64,000 nt of DNA from Lichenicola sp964247735 (GCA_964247735.1 CAXTVS010000011.1:10302-74301), one strand, 5' to 3'; counted from the first letter of the stretch, positions 14,744 to 23,415 are shown. Notes: generated by a model not told the origin, from the letters alone. Made by a program: numbers and translations.

Positions 14744-17676
14744 TGTGCATCTTTCGCGTCCTTTCGATCATCGCTGTCCTGACGGTTATGTCGTCGGCGC
14801 GGGCTGCGGACGAGGCTGGCGTCTCGGTCAGGCTGGGCATGCATGGCCGCTTCGACCGGATCCTGGTGTCGGTTCCGGAAGAGGTGCACGTTTCGGCCGT
14901 CCGGAAGGACGACGAGGAGGTGGTGCAGTTCAACCGGAGGGTGCAGGTCGACAGCCCGGGGATCGGTCCCAGGCCAGGCATCCTGTCGCTGCAACCGTCC
15001 GCGGACGGTTTCACGATCCGGCTCAAGCCGGGTAGCGTTGTCCACAAGATCCGACTTGCGGGCCATCTCGTGCTCGACGTGTTCGCGCCCGTACAAAGAC
15101 AGCGTCCGTCACGGCCCCCGGCCGTTGTGGCAGCGGCCGGCGTCGGTCCCACGGCTTCCGATGGCACAGTACTGCCCGGCCTTCCGTCACCCATGGTTGC
15201 GGTTGTCGATCGACCAGTTGGCCACGTGGCCGGCACGGTCGGCGGCAGCGACGGCACACTCCCGCCGCTTTCCGCCGTGCCGGCCGTTCCTGCGCCGCAA
15301 CCGCGGCAGACAGTCCTGGAGCAGCCATCCGGACGCGCAGACGATGGTCCGGTGTCCATTGCCGCCGCGATCGTGCCGGCATCGAACGGGAAGGATGGCG
15401 GGCTGCTGCTGCCGCTCGGTCGCAAGGTGGGCGTTGCCGCCTTCCGGCGCGGCAACCAGGTTTTCGTCGTGCTCGACAGCAGCAAGCCGGTCGATCTGGC
15501 GCCGGTAGCCGCGGATCCCATGTTCGGCCGGGCGGCGTTCTCCCTGCTCGACAGCGGAGCAGTGCTTACGGTGCCGGTCGCGGCTGCGCAGCAGATCACA
15601 CTGGCTCGCACGCCGGATGGCTGGCTCATCATGCTGGCTGCGGCGCGTCATGCGGAGGTCGAGATCGCTCCCGTGGCGACCGGCAACGGGATCGAGCTTC
15701 CGGTGCTGGAGGTAGGACATGTCGTGGTGGTGTCCGATCCGGATCGCGGCACGGATCTGCTGGTTGGCACCACGAGGCAGGACGGGCAAGCCATGATCAT
15801 GGCCCGGCACGGAGACGGCTACGTGCTCGGCCCCACTCTGCTCGGCGTCACGGTGGAGCGTCTGTCGGATCAGCTCGATCTGCGTCCGGACGCAGCCGGC
15901 TTCCTGCTGACCAATCCGGTTGGCACGGGTCCGCTGGGGAGCGCGTCGAACGAACTGGCCGTCGGCTTCTCACGCAGCCTCGATCTGGCGGATGCGGCAG
16001 TGCCGGAGTTGCAGCGCCGTTACAAGGCCGCCCTTGTCGATGCAGCCGCTGCACCCGTTGCCGCGAGACGCGGGCCTCGTCTCGATGCCGCCGAGGCGGC
16101 GCTCGGCCTCGGCCTGGGCAGCGAGGCCGGTGTGCTGGCGCGCGTGGCGAGCGAGGACTCGCCAGGGCGGGCGGACGAAGCCCGCGCGCTGTTCATAAGG
16201 GCGGCGGCTTCGGTTCTTGTCGGAGATCCCGCAGCGAGGCAGCTTCTTGCCGATGCACGGATCGAGAACTCCGACGAGGTCGAGCTGTGGCGGGGTCTGG
16301 ACTTGGCGCGTCGCGAGCCACACAGTTCCGAGGCAGCCAGGATCATCTCGGCGCGCTTGAGGCTGCTGTGCTCGTATCCGCAGCCGCTGCGTCAGCAGAT
16401 CCTCGGGGATGCGGCGCTGGCATTGGTTTCGGGAGGCGCGCCGGCGGCAAGGGCATTGGTTGACGGGTTGAAGGGAGATGCCCGGGTCGAACTGGCCCAG
16501 GCGATCCGTGCCAAGGATCAGCCGGCGGATGCCGACCCGCACAAGCCGACCGCCATCCAGTCCGCGCCGGTACGGACATCTCTTGATCGTTTCGACCGGC
16601 TGGCGGCGGATCGCGATCCGGTGGTGGCGGTGCGAGCGGTGCAGGAGGCGGTGAAGCTCCGCCTCGACCGGAATCTTTTGACGCCGGGCCAGGCGGCGGA
16701 TCGGCTCGAGGCGGAAACCCTGGATGCCCGCATGGCAGGCCAGGAGCTGGCACTTCGGCTGCAGGTGGCCAGCCTGCGCGCGCGGCAGCGCGACTGGCCC
16801 GCAGCCTTGTCGGAGATGCGCGATCTCATCCAGGCGTTTCCGGACGACGCTGATCGCCTTCGCGGCGTCGCCGGCACCATGCTGGAGCAGATGGCGGCGC
16901 CGACGGCAAATGGTTCGCCTGCGACGCCGGTCGACGTAATGACGCAGCTGACCCTGCTGGAAGGCAGCCAGGATCTCGTCCCGGGTGGCGCGGCGGGCGC
17001 CAGGATCGCCATCGATCTTGCGGCCCGGCTGGCCAGGTTGGATCTTCCCGACCGTGCGGCCGTTTTCCTGGGCAGGACAATCTCGCAGGCTGGCTCAACC
17101 GACGACCGGGCACGGCTTGGCGTCGAGCTGGCACAACTCCAGCTCGATCAGAACAATGCTTCAGCCGCCCAGGCTGCTCTCGACGATACGGAAGCTGCCG
17201 GCCTTCCGACCGACCTCGGAGCATCGCGTGCGGTGTTGCGTGCGAAGCTGCTTGCCGCTGCCGGCGACGCCGACGGCGCGTTGCGGATGCTGGCGCCGTT
17301 GCACGGCAGGGATGCGGATGATCTGCGCATCCAGGAGCTGGCGGCAAAGCACGATTGGATGGGCGAAGCGGATGCGCTGTCCAGCTTGGTTGCCACGACA
17401 TTGTCCCCTTCAGGTCCGCTTGACGGTGCGAGCGAGGACCTGGTGCTTCGTCTGGCCGGTGCGGTTGCCCATGCCGGTCAGTCCGACGCACTGCGACGGC
17501 TGGACGCTCTGTGGTCGCCGCGATTTGCTGATCCGGCGCGACGCGACATGCTCCGCCTCTTGACAGCCTCACAGGTTACTGCGGTCGGAGACCTTGCGCG
17601 TTCGGCAGACGACCTCGCGGCGACACGCCAAGCCCTGTCCGTCCTTCAACCCGCGCAGGCCGGGAGCGGCAGCTAG
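14743..17676 (+). CDS. Large exported TPR-like protein coupled to cheZ
   Basis: A 977-residue protein I do not recognise by name. It has a signal peptide (VLSIIAVLTVMSSARAAD, cleavage near residue 23). Residues 25-115 are a beta-rich region (ILVSVPEEVHVSAVRKDDEE, FTIRLKPGS, HLVLDVFAP) like an AMIN-type domain. A Pro/Ala-rich linker and a second beta region follow to about 440. The C-terminal half is alpha-helical and Ala/Leu-rich with TPR-like pairs (for example AQAALDDTEAAGLPTDLGAS and ALRMLAPLHGRDADD). Its ATG overlaps the cheZ stop, so it belongs to the fliL-fliM-cheZ transcription unit. A periplasmic role in flagellar or envelope assembly is likely but unproven. Confidence 0.7.
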   Translation: MCIFRVLSIIAVLTVMSSARAADEAGVSVRLGMHGRFDRILVSVPEEVHVSAVRKDDEEVVQFNRRVQVDSPGIGPRPGILSLQPSADGFTIRLKPGSVVHKIRLAGHLVLDVFAPVQRQRPSRPPAVVAAAGVGPTASDGTVLPGLPSPMVAVVDRPVGHVAGTVGGSDGTLPPLSAVPAVPAPQPRQTVLEQPSGRADDGPVSIAAAIVPASNGKDGGLLLPLGRKVGVAAFRRGNQVFVVLDSSKPVDLAPVAADPMFGRAAFSLLDSGAVLTVPVAAAQQITLARTPDGWLIMLAAARHAEVEIAPVATGNGIELPVLEVGHVVVVSDPDRGTDLLVGTTRQDGQAMIMARHGDGYVLGPTLLGVTVERLSDQLDLRPDAAGFLLTNPVGTGPLGSASNELAVGFSRSLDLADAAVPELQRRYKAALVDAAAAPVAARRGPRLDAAEAALGLGLGSEAGVLARVASEDSPGRADEARALFIRAAASVLVGDPAARQLLADARIENSDEVELWRGLDLARREPHSSEAARIISARLRLLCSYPQPLRQQILGDAALALVSGGAPAARALVDGLKGDARVELAQAIRAKDQPADADPHKPTAIQSAPVRTSLDRFDRLAADRDPVVAVRAVQEAVKLRLDRNLLTPGQAADRLEAETLDARMAGQELALRLQVASLRARQRDWPAALSEMRDLIQAFPDDADRLRGVAGTMLEQMAAPTANGSPATPVDVMTQLTLLEGSQDLVPGGAAGARIAIDLAARLARLDLPDRAAVFLGRTISQAGSTDDRARLGVELAQLQLDQNNASAAQAALDDTEAAGLPTDLGASRAVLRAKLLAAAGDADGALRMLAPLHGRDADDLRIQELAAKHDWMGEADALSSLVATTLSPSGPLDGASEDLVLRLAGAVAHAGQSDALRRLDALWSPRFADPARRDMLRLLTASQVTAVGDLARSADDLAATRQALSVLQPAQAGSGS

Positions 17677-17806
17677 ACAGGGAGCTTTTTTGGGCCGCGA
17701 AGGCATATTGGGCTTGCGTTGGGGGGCAGCAGGACCTATCTCCCGCGACCTTGGCCCTAGGGGGCGATCCCGCCCAACAGGCCGTCTACTGGTTTTGGGG
17801 TACGTG

Positions 17807-18271
17807 ATGAACGCACTTGCTCAACTGGGGATGGTCTCGGATTCTCCGAGCAATATCCAGATGTTCCCTGTTTCTTCCGCTTGCACCGCGGAAGGGGCCA
17901 AGGATTATTTCGTCGAGAAGGACGGCATGAAGTTTGCCGGGACGCATCTTCTCGTTGACCTGTGGGATGCGACCAACCTGGGCGATCCCGAGATGATCGA
18001 CCGCGCGTTGTGTGACGCGGCGGTCGCGGCCGGTGCCACGATCCTGCACAGTCACTTCCACCATTTCTCGCCCAATGGCGGCGTATCCGGCGTGGTGGTG
18101 CTGGCGGAGAGCCACATCTCGATCCACACCTGGCCGGAACGCGACTTCGCCGCCGTCGACATCTTCATGTGCGGCTCGTGCGATCCGCATCTGGCGATCC
18201 CGGTGATGCAGCGCACGTTCCAGGCTGCACGCGTCGAGCTGGACGAGCAGCGGCGCGGCCGGATCGGCTGA
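17807..18271 (+). CDS. speD: S-adenosylmethionine decarboxylase proenzyme
   Basis: A 154-residue proenzyme of the short bacterial class that cleaves itself to form a pyruvoyl cofactor and supplies decarboxylated SAM for spermidine synthesis. The self-cleavage site is in ESHISIHTWPE (Glu101-Ser102), with His107 close by, and MCGSCDP holds the catalytic cysteine near 122. It has about 40 more N-terminal residues than the shortest family members. ATG 17807 is used; the 130-bp leader holds only weak promoter-like elements (TTGCGT at 17714, TATCTC at 17737). A terminator-like hairpin separates it from speE. Confidence 0.93.
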   Translation: MNALAQLGMVSDSPSNIQMFPVSSACTAEGAKDYFVEKDGMKFAGTHLLVDLWDATNLGDPEMIDRALCDAAVAAGATILHSHFHHFSPNGGVSGVVVLAESHISIHTWPERDFAAVDIFMCGSCDPHLAIPVMQRTFQAARVELDEQRRGRIG

Positions 18272-18295
18272 TCGGATCCTGTTCGGGACGTCGGG

Positions 18296-18323
18296 AAGGC
18301 CGGGGCGATCCCGGCCTTTTTCT
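18296..18323 (+). terminator. Rho-independent terminator between speD and speE
   Basis: A 9-bp perfect stem (AAGGCCGGG at 18296-18304 with CCCGGCCTT at 18310-18318) around a 5-nt loop is followed by TTTCTT. It lies 25 bp after the speD stop and 58 bp before the speE start, so speE may be read partly from its own promoter or by readthrough. Confidence 0.75.
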
Positions 18324-18380
18324 TGATCATCACGCAACCGGCTCGTGTTCCCCACGACGCAGAACGGTGGATCATCGGCG

Positions 18381-19259
18381 ATGACCGAGACATGGATCAA
18401 CGAGACCCTTTACCCGGCCTGGGGACAGCGTTTCCGGATCACGCGGGAGCTTGCGCGGGTGCGCAGCGACTTCCAGGACATCCTGGTGTTCGACAGCCAG
18501 ACGCACGGCCGCGTGCTGTTGCTGGATGGGGTCATCCAGGTCACCGAGCGCGACGAGTTCGTCTACCAGGAGATGCTGGCGCATGTTCCGCTGCTGATCC
18601 ATCCCGGACCGGAAAGCGTCCTCATCATCGGCGGCGGAGACGGTGGCGTGCTGCGCCGCGTGTTGCAGCATGCCAACGTCGCCCGCGTCGTGATGGTGGA
18701 GATCGACGGGGAGGTGATCAGGCTGTCGCAGGACTTGCTGCCAAACATTGCTGGAGACGCCTGGAACGATCCAAGGGCAGAGGTCATTGTGGGCGACGGC
18801 GTCGCCTACACGTGTGAAGCGCAAGCCCAAAGCTTCGACGTGATCATTGTCGACAGCACCGATCCGGTTGGGGTCGGCGAGGTGTTGTTTACGGACGCCT
18901 TCTACCAGAGCTGCGCCCGCATCCTGACACCGAACGGCCTAATCGTGAACCAGTGCGGCGTCCCGTTCATGCAGGCCGACGAACTGCGCCGGACGAGCGA
19001 GCGGCGGGCAAGGTTCTTTCCGGAGGTTTCCGCCTACGTCGTGGCCGTGCCTACCTACGTCGGCGGCTTCATGACGCTGGGGATCGCGGGCAAGGGCCGT
19101 GCCTTGTCGGATCGGCCCGACGTCGCACTTGCCGCGTCCCGGGCTGCCCGTGCCGGGATTCTTGGCTGCACGCGTTATTGGACGCCGGAGATCCAGACGG
19201 GCGCGTTCAACCTGCCACCCTATATCGCCGAGCATCTGCCGTCGAAGCGGAACCGGTAA
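18381..19259 (+). CDS. speE: Spermidine synthase
   Basis: A 292-residue aminopropyltransferase that moves the aminopropyl group from decarboxylated SAM to putrescine. Family markers are VLIIGGGDGGVLRRVL near residue 80 (nucleotide-binding loop), VVMVEIDGEVI for the adenosine-binding acid, DVIIVDSTDPVG with the catalytic aspartate, and YVVAVPTYVGG. ATG 18381 (MTETW) fits the family start. It pairs with speD upstream; the by-product methylthioadenosine would be salvaged through mtnA, also in this window. Confidence 0.95.
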   Translation: MTETWINETLYPAWGQRFRITRELARVRSDFQDILVFDSQTHGRVLLLDGVIQVTERDEFVYQEMLAHVPLLIHPGPESVLIIGGGDGGVLRRVLQHANVARVVMVEIDGEVIRLSQDLLPNIAGDAWNDPRAEVIVGDGVAYTCEAQAQSFDVIIVDSTDPVGVGEVLFTDAFYQSCARILTPNGLIVNQCGVPFMQADELRRTSERRARFFPEVSAYVVAVPTYVGGFMTLGIAGKGRALSDRPDVALAASRAARAGILGCTRYWTPEIQTGAFNLPPYIAEHLPSKRNR

Positions 19260-19280
19260 TCGCCACGCAGTGACCGGCTT

Positions 19281-19514
19281 CTATATCCGTCCCCGCTCGT
19301 CGCGTTCCGCCGACCGTTCCGCGTGTTCTTCGTGCTGGTTGGTGAGGTCCAGAGCCGGCGACTGATCGAGCGGCCCTACCTTCTCGACGTCTGGGCCGGA
19401 CTGGACGCTGGTCTTGCCGACCGGTTCCACGTTTTCCGCGCCGGTACGGGTGCCGCCGAGGATGTCGGTTCCCGTGGGCTGGTCCGGGTGCGCTCTCGGC
19501 TGGTCCTGTGGCAT
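19281..19514 (-). CDS. Small hydrophilic hypothetical protein
   Basis: A 77-residue acidic, very hydrophilic protein without recognisable domain, membrane segment or cysteine. It contains many Gln, Asp, Glu and Pro residues (MPQDQPRAHPDQPTG at the start, TNQHEEHAERSAERDERGR at the end), typical of intrinsically disordered or stress-related small proteins. Support for it being real is a perfect ribosome-binding site, AGGAGGA, placed 6 nt before ATG 19514. It converges on speE with 21 bp between the stops. Function unknown. Confidence 0.5.
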   Translation of the reverse strand: MPQDQPRAHPDQPTGTDILGGTRTGAENVEPVGKTSVQSGPDVEKVGPLDQSPALDLTNQHEEHAERSAERDERGRI

Positions 19515-19669
19515 CGCGGTCCTCCTCATGGGAACCAACGTCGGCCTGCCGGGAAGGTTCGTCCCGCCTCGCCTCGCGGGCATGGCCTTGCTGCGGAGCA
19601 GGACTGCCACTGGTACTGTCGTGCCTGCCGTGCCGCAGGCCGCGTCGCGGTTCAACGGGAAGTGTCGCG

Positions 19670-20089
19670 ATGCCTCGCCTGATCCGGACCGGCCTGGCGC
19701 TGCCGTTGCTGCTGTCGGCCTGCGCGACGGTGCAGGAGCAGGTGGCAGGCCAGGAGGACGAGCTTGCGTCGGCCGGCTTCCACGCCTGACCGGCGGATAC
19801 GCCGCAGCGCGCGGCGCTGCTGCAACGGCTCCCATCGCACCGCGTCGTGATGCAGCCGGTCAACGGGCACGTCCTCTACCTTTGTGCCGACCCGCTGGTC
19901 TGCGGCTGCCTGTATGTCGGGTCCGAGATGGCCTAGGGCCTCTACAGGCAGCAGATGGTCCAGCAGCACCTCAGCGACGAGCAGCGGCTGACCGCGCAGC
20001 CCCTCCCCGATCCGGGCTGGCATCTCGCCGGATGGGGCAGCCCACGGGGCCCGGACGCCGGCGACGGACTCGGTCCCAGCATCCCTTGA
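19670..20089 (+). pseudogene. Lipoprotein gene interrupted by two in-frame stop codons
   Basis: One uninterrupted frame of 139 codons plus stop runs from ATG 19670 (preceded by GGGAAG) to TGA 20087-20089, but it contains TGA at 19787-19789 and TAG at 19934-19936. The first part gives a lipoprotein signal (PLLLSACATVQEQ). After the first stop the frame continues PADTPQRAALLQRLPSHR, then ADPLVCGCLYVG, and after the second GLYRQQMVQQHLSDEQRL. This is the pattern of a small lipoprotein family common in Acetobacteraceae-like genomes. No frameshift is seen, so inactivation looks recent. Function unknown. Confidence 0.7.
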
Positions 20090-20145
20090 GGCTAGTGTCG
20101 CTGCGGCAGGCGGCGCTGCCTGCCATCAACCGCAAGGACCTCCGC

Positions 20146-20703
20146 ATGGCCATGGCACTCGAGCACATCCCGCTGCGTCGGTCTGACGGAACCAGCACCA
20201 GCCTGGCCGAGCACGCAGGCCGGGTGGTCCTGGTCGTGAACGTCGCCTCGAAGTGCGGCTTGACCCCGCAGTACGAGTCCCTGGAGCGGCTGCACGCCGC
20301 GCGCCAAGCCGATGGCCTGACCGTGCTGGGCTTTCCGTGCAACCAGTTCCGCGGCCAGGAGCCGGGCACCGACGAGGAGATCCAGGAGTTCTGCCGGTCG
20401 ACCTACGGCGTGGAGTTCCCGGTCCTGTCCAAGATCGCGGTCAACGGGCCGGAGCGTCATCCGCTCTACACGGCCCTGGTGTCGGCGGTGCCGCAGGCCG
20501 TCGAGCGGCCGGACGGCGGCATGCGCGCAAGGCTGGCGACGCACGGCGTCCAGAGCGTCCGGCCGGACGACGTGTTGTGGAACTTCGAGAAGTTCCTGAT
20601 CGCCCGGGACGGCAGCGTGGCCGGACGGTTCGCGCCGGACATCACCGTCGACGAGTCGCCGCTGCGAGAGGCGATCGAGCGCGAACTCGCGCGCCCCGCC
20701 TGA
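20146..20703 (+). CDS. Glutathione peroxidase family protein
   Basis: A 185-residue thiol peroxidase of the glutathione peroxidase family, cytoplasmic. The catalytic site is ASKCGLT with Cys37 in place of selenocysteine; the partner residues are Gln71 (CNQFRGQEPG) and Trp145/Asn146 (LWNFEKFLI). It reduces hydrogen or organic peroxides, probably using thioredoxin or glutathione. ATG 20146 follows AAGGA. It sits between a broken lipoprotein gene and a nitroreductase gene, 22 bp before the latter, and may be cotranscribed with it. Confidence 0.92.
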   Translation: MAMALEHIPLRRSDGTSTSLAEHAGRVVLVVNVASKCGLTPQYESLERLHAARQADGLTVLGFPCNQFRGQEPGTDEEIQEFCRSTYGVEFPVLSKIAVNGPERHPLYTALVSAVPQAVERPDGGMRARLATHGVQSVRPDDVLWNFEKFLIARDGSVAGRFAPDITVDESPLREAIERELARPA

Positions 20704-20725
20704 GCGACGACCGGAGGATGCGCCG

Positions 20726-21289
20726 ATGAGCGTGCTTGACACCCTGCTGACCCGCGTGTCGGTGTCTGCGCTGCAGGAGCCGGCGCCGATGGGGACCGTG
20801 CTCGACCGGATTCTGGAAACGGGCCTGCGGGCACCGGACCATGGACGGCTGGCACCGTGGCGCTTCCTGCTGATCAGGAGGGAGGCGCGGACGGTCCTGG
20901 CCGAGGTGGTGGCACAGGCGATGCAGGCGCGCGACCCGGGTGCACCGGCCGAGGCAGTCGCGAGGCAGCGGGCCAAGTTCCTCCGCGCGCCACTGGTGAT
21001 CGCGCTCGGTGCCCGGATCCGCCCGGATCACAAGATCCCGGAACAGGAGCAGCTGATGTCCGTCGCCGCCGCGACAATGAACCTCCTGAACGCCGTTCAC
21101 GCTGAGGGCTTCGGCGCGATCTGGGTCACCGGCGCCAACGCCGCGGACCCTCGCGTGCAGGCGGCGCTCGGCCTCCATCCACCGGACACCCTGGCCGGCT
21201 TCCTGTTCGTGGGCACGCCCGCGGCCCCGCCCACGCCGGTGCGCCGGGCGGCGCTGGCCGATCACGTCGTGGAGTGGACCGGGATCTAG
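20726..21289 (+). CDS. Nitroreductase family protein (YdjA-like)
   Basis: A 187-residue FMN-dependent nitroreductase-fold protein. The N-terminal half has GLRAPDHGRLAPWRFLLI, the FMN phosphate-binding segment, and the C-terminal half has AAATMNLLNAVHAEGFGAIWVTG, the helix and loop closing on the isoalloxazine ring. Length and pattern fit the small YdjA-type NAD(P)H nitroreductases that act as homodimers in the cytoplasm. The true substrate is unknown. GGAGG precedes ATG 20726. Possibly in one unit with the peroxidase gene, hinting at a redox stress role. Confidence 0.88.
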   Translation: MSVLDTLLTRVSVSALQEPAPMGTVLDRILETGLRAPDHGRLAPWRFLLIRREARTVLAEVVAQAMQARDPGAPAEAVARQRAKFLRAPLVIALGARIRPDHKIPEQEQLMSVAAATMNLLNAVHAEGFGAIWVTGANAADPRVQAALGLHPPDTLAGFLFVGTPAAPPTPVRRAALADHVVEWTGI

Positions 21290-21297
21290 ACCACGTT

Positions 21298-21648
21298 TCA
21301 GGACTGAACCAGGGTCCAGCTGCCGTTGACCTTCTTGAACTGCAGCTGGGCGGTGTTCGTGCCTTTCTTCGTCACCGCGGTGACGGCGCAGCTGTAGACG
21401 CTGTTGTCCTTGGCCGTGCAGTCGGCGTTGGTCACGCTGAAGTCGTTGACGTCGTACGGGCCGCTGAACAGCCCAAGCGTGTTGGCGGAGGTCTGCCGGT
21501 TGGCAGCCTGCATCCGGGACTGGATGACCTGCTGGATGTCGGCCTTGGTCGGCGCCCCGGCGTTGCCGCAGGCGGCGACGAGCAGCGGCAGCGCCAGCAG
21601 GAGCCGGCCCGGTGCGGGGATGAAGGATCGGCGAGCGGATGCGGGCAA
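21298..21648 (-). CDS. Small lipoprotein, function unknown
   Basis: A 116-residue predicted lipoprotein. The start chosen is TTG 21648 because GGAGG lies 7 nt upstream; a longer in-frame start at 21687 lacks this. The signal peptide LLLALPLLVAACG carries a lipobox AAC. The mature part is a helix (ADIQQVIQSRMQAANRQ) followed by a beta-rich domain (YDVNDFSVTNADC, YSCAVTAVTKKG, LQFKKVNGSWTLVQS). The two cysteines in the beta part could form a disulfide. It looks like a small cystatin- or NTF2-like fold, but I do not recognise the family. Convergent with the nitroreductase gene, 8 bp apart. Confidence 0.65.
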   Translation of the reverse strand: MPASARRSFIPAPGRLLLALPLLVAACGNAGAPTKADIQQVIQSRMQAANRQTSANTLGLFSGPYDVNDFSVTNADCTAKDNSVYSCAVTAVTKKGTNTAQLQFKKVNGSWTLVQS

Positions 21649-21734
21649 TGGTTGGCCTCCGGATGAAACGGGACCACAAGCCCGCACCGGATCGCAACGC
21701 GGAACGATCGCGCCGGTTCGCCGCCGGTCGCGGC

Positions 21735-22020
21735 CGTCCGGACCGGCGCCCGCCCGTCATGGGGCTTGCGCAGCAGCACGGCAGGCTCCCGCACGTCGGC
21801 GATGGCGTCCAAGCCCTTCGCCAACAGCAGGCCGATCCCGGGCTGCCGTTCGTCGCCAGCCGGCCGACGCGATCCCGTCCAGTCCCGGCAGGCCGGGATC
21901 GGTCACCAGCACGTCGAAGCCGTGTCGGCCCAGCAGGCCCAGGGTCGGCCCCGCGCTGTCCGCCTGGGCGACCACAGGCGTCCGGTCCGCGAGCAGCCCG
22001 GCGCTGGTTTCTTCAAGCCG
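21735..22020 (-). pseudogene. Relic of a response-regulator receiver domain
   Basis: On the minus strand the phosphorylation region of a receiver domain can be read at about 21880-21950 (FDVLVTDPGLPGLDG, with the phospho-acceptor Asp in VTD). After a frame change near 21850 the C-terminal part follows (KGLDAIADVREPAVLLRKPHD at about 21755-21824, with the conserved Lys-Pro). The upstream segment TPVVAQADSAGPTLGLL covers the first helix. No kinase or output domain is found around it. It is the last piece of a lost response regulator or hybrid kinase. Confidence 0.5.
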
Positions 22021-22274
22021 TCCGGGCGGCTTCCGGAATCCGGGTGCCGAGACCGGCCAGTCGACGGTCCGCGACGCACGCCGGAAATAGATCGAGTGGA
22101 ACTGGAGCACGCGTTCCCGTTGCCGAACCATTACGTTCCCGTCGGAGCGTCCGGCGTTTCGCGGTTCGAACCGTCGTTCCGCCGGAGCGGCAGGAGCCTG
22201 GCCGCCGATCGGCGCGTGGCGTCTGCCGGGTGCCACCGCCATCCTGCGTGCTGGACACGGGAGGACGGGACGTC

Positions 22275-23396
22275 ATGCGCAGGATCGCCATTGTGGGTGC
22301 GGGCAAGATCGGCTCGATGATCGCCGAGATGCTGTCGTCCTGCGGCAGCTACGCGGTGAGCGTGCTCGACCGCGACCCGGCGCAGCTGGGCCGGCTGCAC
22401 GTTTCGGGGCCGATCACCCGCACCGCCGTCGACATCTCCGACGCCGGGGCGCTGACCGAGGCGCTGTTCGGCATGTTCGCGGTGCTGAACGCCGGCCCGT
22501 TCCACCTGACGACGCGGATCGCGACGGCGGCCTGCGAGGCCGGCGCACACTACCTCGACCTGACCGAGGACGTCGCCAGCACGCGCACCGTGCGGGCGCT
22601 GGCGGACGGCGCCGGCACCGCCTTCATCCCGCAATGCGGCCTGGCTCCGGGCTTCATCACGGTCGTCGCGAACGACCTGATCAACCGCTTCGACAGCCTT
22701 CTCGACGTGCGGATGCGCGTCGGCGCGCTGCCGCAGTTCCCGGTCGGGCCGCTCGGCTACAACCTCACCTGGAGCACCGACGGCGTCATCAACGAATACT
22801 GCGAGCCCTGCGAGGCGATCGTCGACGGCCAGCTCCGCCACACCCTGCCGCTGGAGGAGGTGGAAGCCTTCGCCCTGGACGGCGTGCAGTACGAGGCGTT
22901 CAACACCTCCGGCGGCCTCGGCTCCCTGTGCGACACCCTTCTCGGGCGGGTGCGCACCCTGAACTACCGCACCATCCGCTACCCCGGCCACGCGGCGATC
23001 ATGCGCGTGCTGCTCAACGACCTCGGCCTGCGCGACCGGCGCCCGCTGCTCAAGGACATCCTGGACACCGCGGTCCCGGCCACCACCCAGGACGTGGTGA
23101 TCGTGTTCGTGTCCGTGACCGGCCAGTCCGGCGGACGGCTGATGCAGCACTCCTACGCCCGGCACATCCGCGCCGCCGCCATGGGCGGGGCGATGCGCAG
23201 CGCGATCCAGATCACCACCGCGTCCGGCATCTGCGCGGTGCTGGACCTGCTGGCCGAGGGGCACCTGCCGCAGCACGGCTTCGTGCGCCAGGAGCAGATC
23301 GCGCTGCCGGATTTCCTGGCCAACCGGTTCGGCCGCAACTATGCCGATCCGGACGCGGGCGACCTGGCGCCGCCTGCCGCCCAGCACGCCGCCTGA
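22275..23396 (+). CDS. Saccharopine dehydrogenase-like / lysine 6-dehydrogenase-type protein
   Basis: A 373-residue NAD(P)-dependent dehydrogenase. It begins with a Rossmann nucleotide-binding motif (MRRIAIVGAGKIGSMIAEML) and has the saccharopine dehydrogenase arrangement: AHYLDLTEDV, a GLAPGFITVVANDLINRFDSL segment, and GLGSLCDTLLGRVRTLNYRTIRYPGH. The size fits saccharopine dehydrogenase or L-lysine 6-dehydrogenase. The next gene is an aminoadipate-semialdehyde-type dehydrogenase, so it probably forms aminoadipate semialdehyde from lysine or saccharopine. ATG 22275 follows GGGAGGACGGGA. Its exact substrate is an inference from the operon. Confidence 0.85.
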   Translation: MRRIAIVGAGKIGSMIAEMLSSCGSYAVSVLDRDPAQLGRLHVSGPITRTAVDISDAGALTEALFGMFAVLNAGPFHLTTRIATAACEAGAHYLDLTEDVASTRTVRALADGAGTAFIPQCGLAPGFITVVANDLINRFDSLLDVRMRVGALPQFPVGPLGYNLTWSTDGVINEYCEPCEAIVDGQLRHTLPLEEVEAFALDGVQYEAFNTSGGLGSLCDTLLGRVRTLNYRTIRYPGHAAIMRVLLNDLGLRDRRPLLKDILDTAVPATTQDVVIVFVSVTGQSGGRLMQHSYARHIRAAAMGGAMRSAIQITTASGICAVLDLLAEGHLPQHGFVRQEQIALPDFLANRFGRNYADPDAGDLAPPAAQHAA

Positions 23397-23415
23397 CCGA
23401 AGGGGACATGACATC

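Noticed and set aside
15023..17572. Several long antisense frames opposite the 977-residue protein
   Set aside because: They are Arg/Pro/Ala-rich, lack ribosome-binding sites and show no motifs; typical shadows in GC-rich DNA.
17714..17742. TTGCGT-N17-TATCTC as the speD promoter
   Set aside because: Only half of the bases match in each element; kept as a remark, not as a feature.
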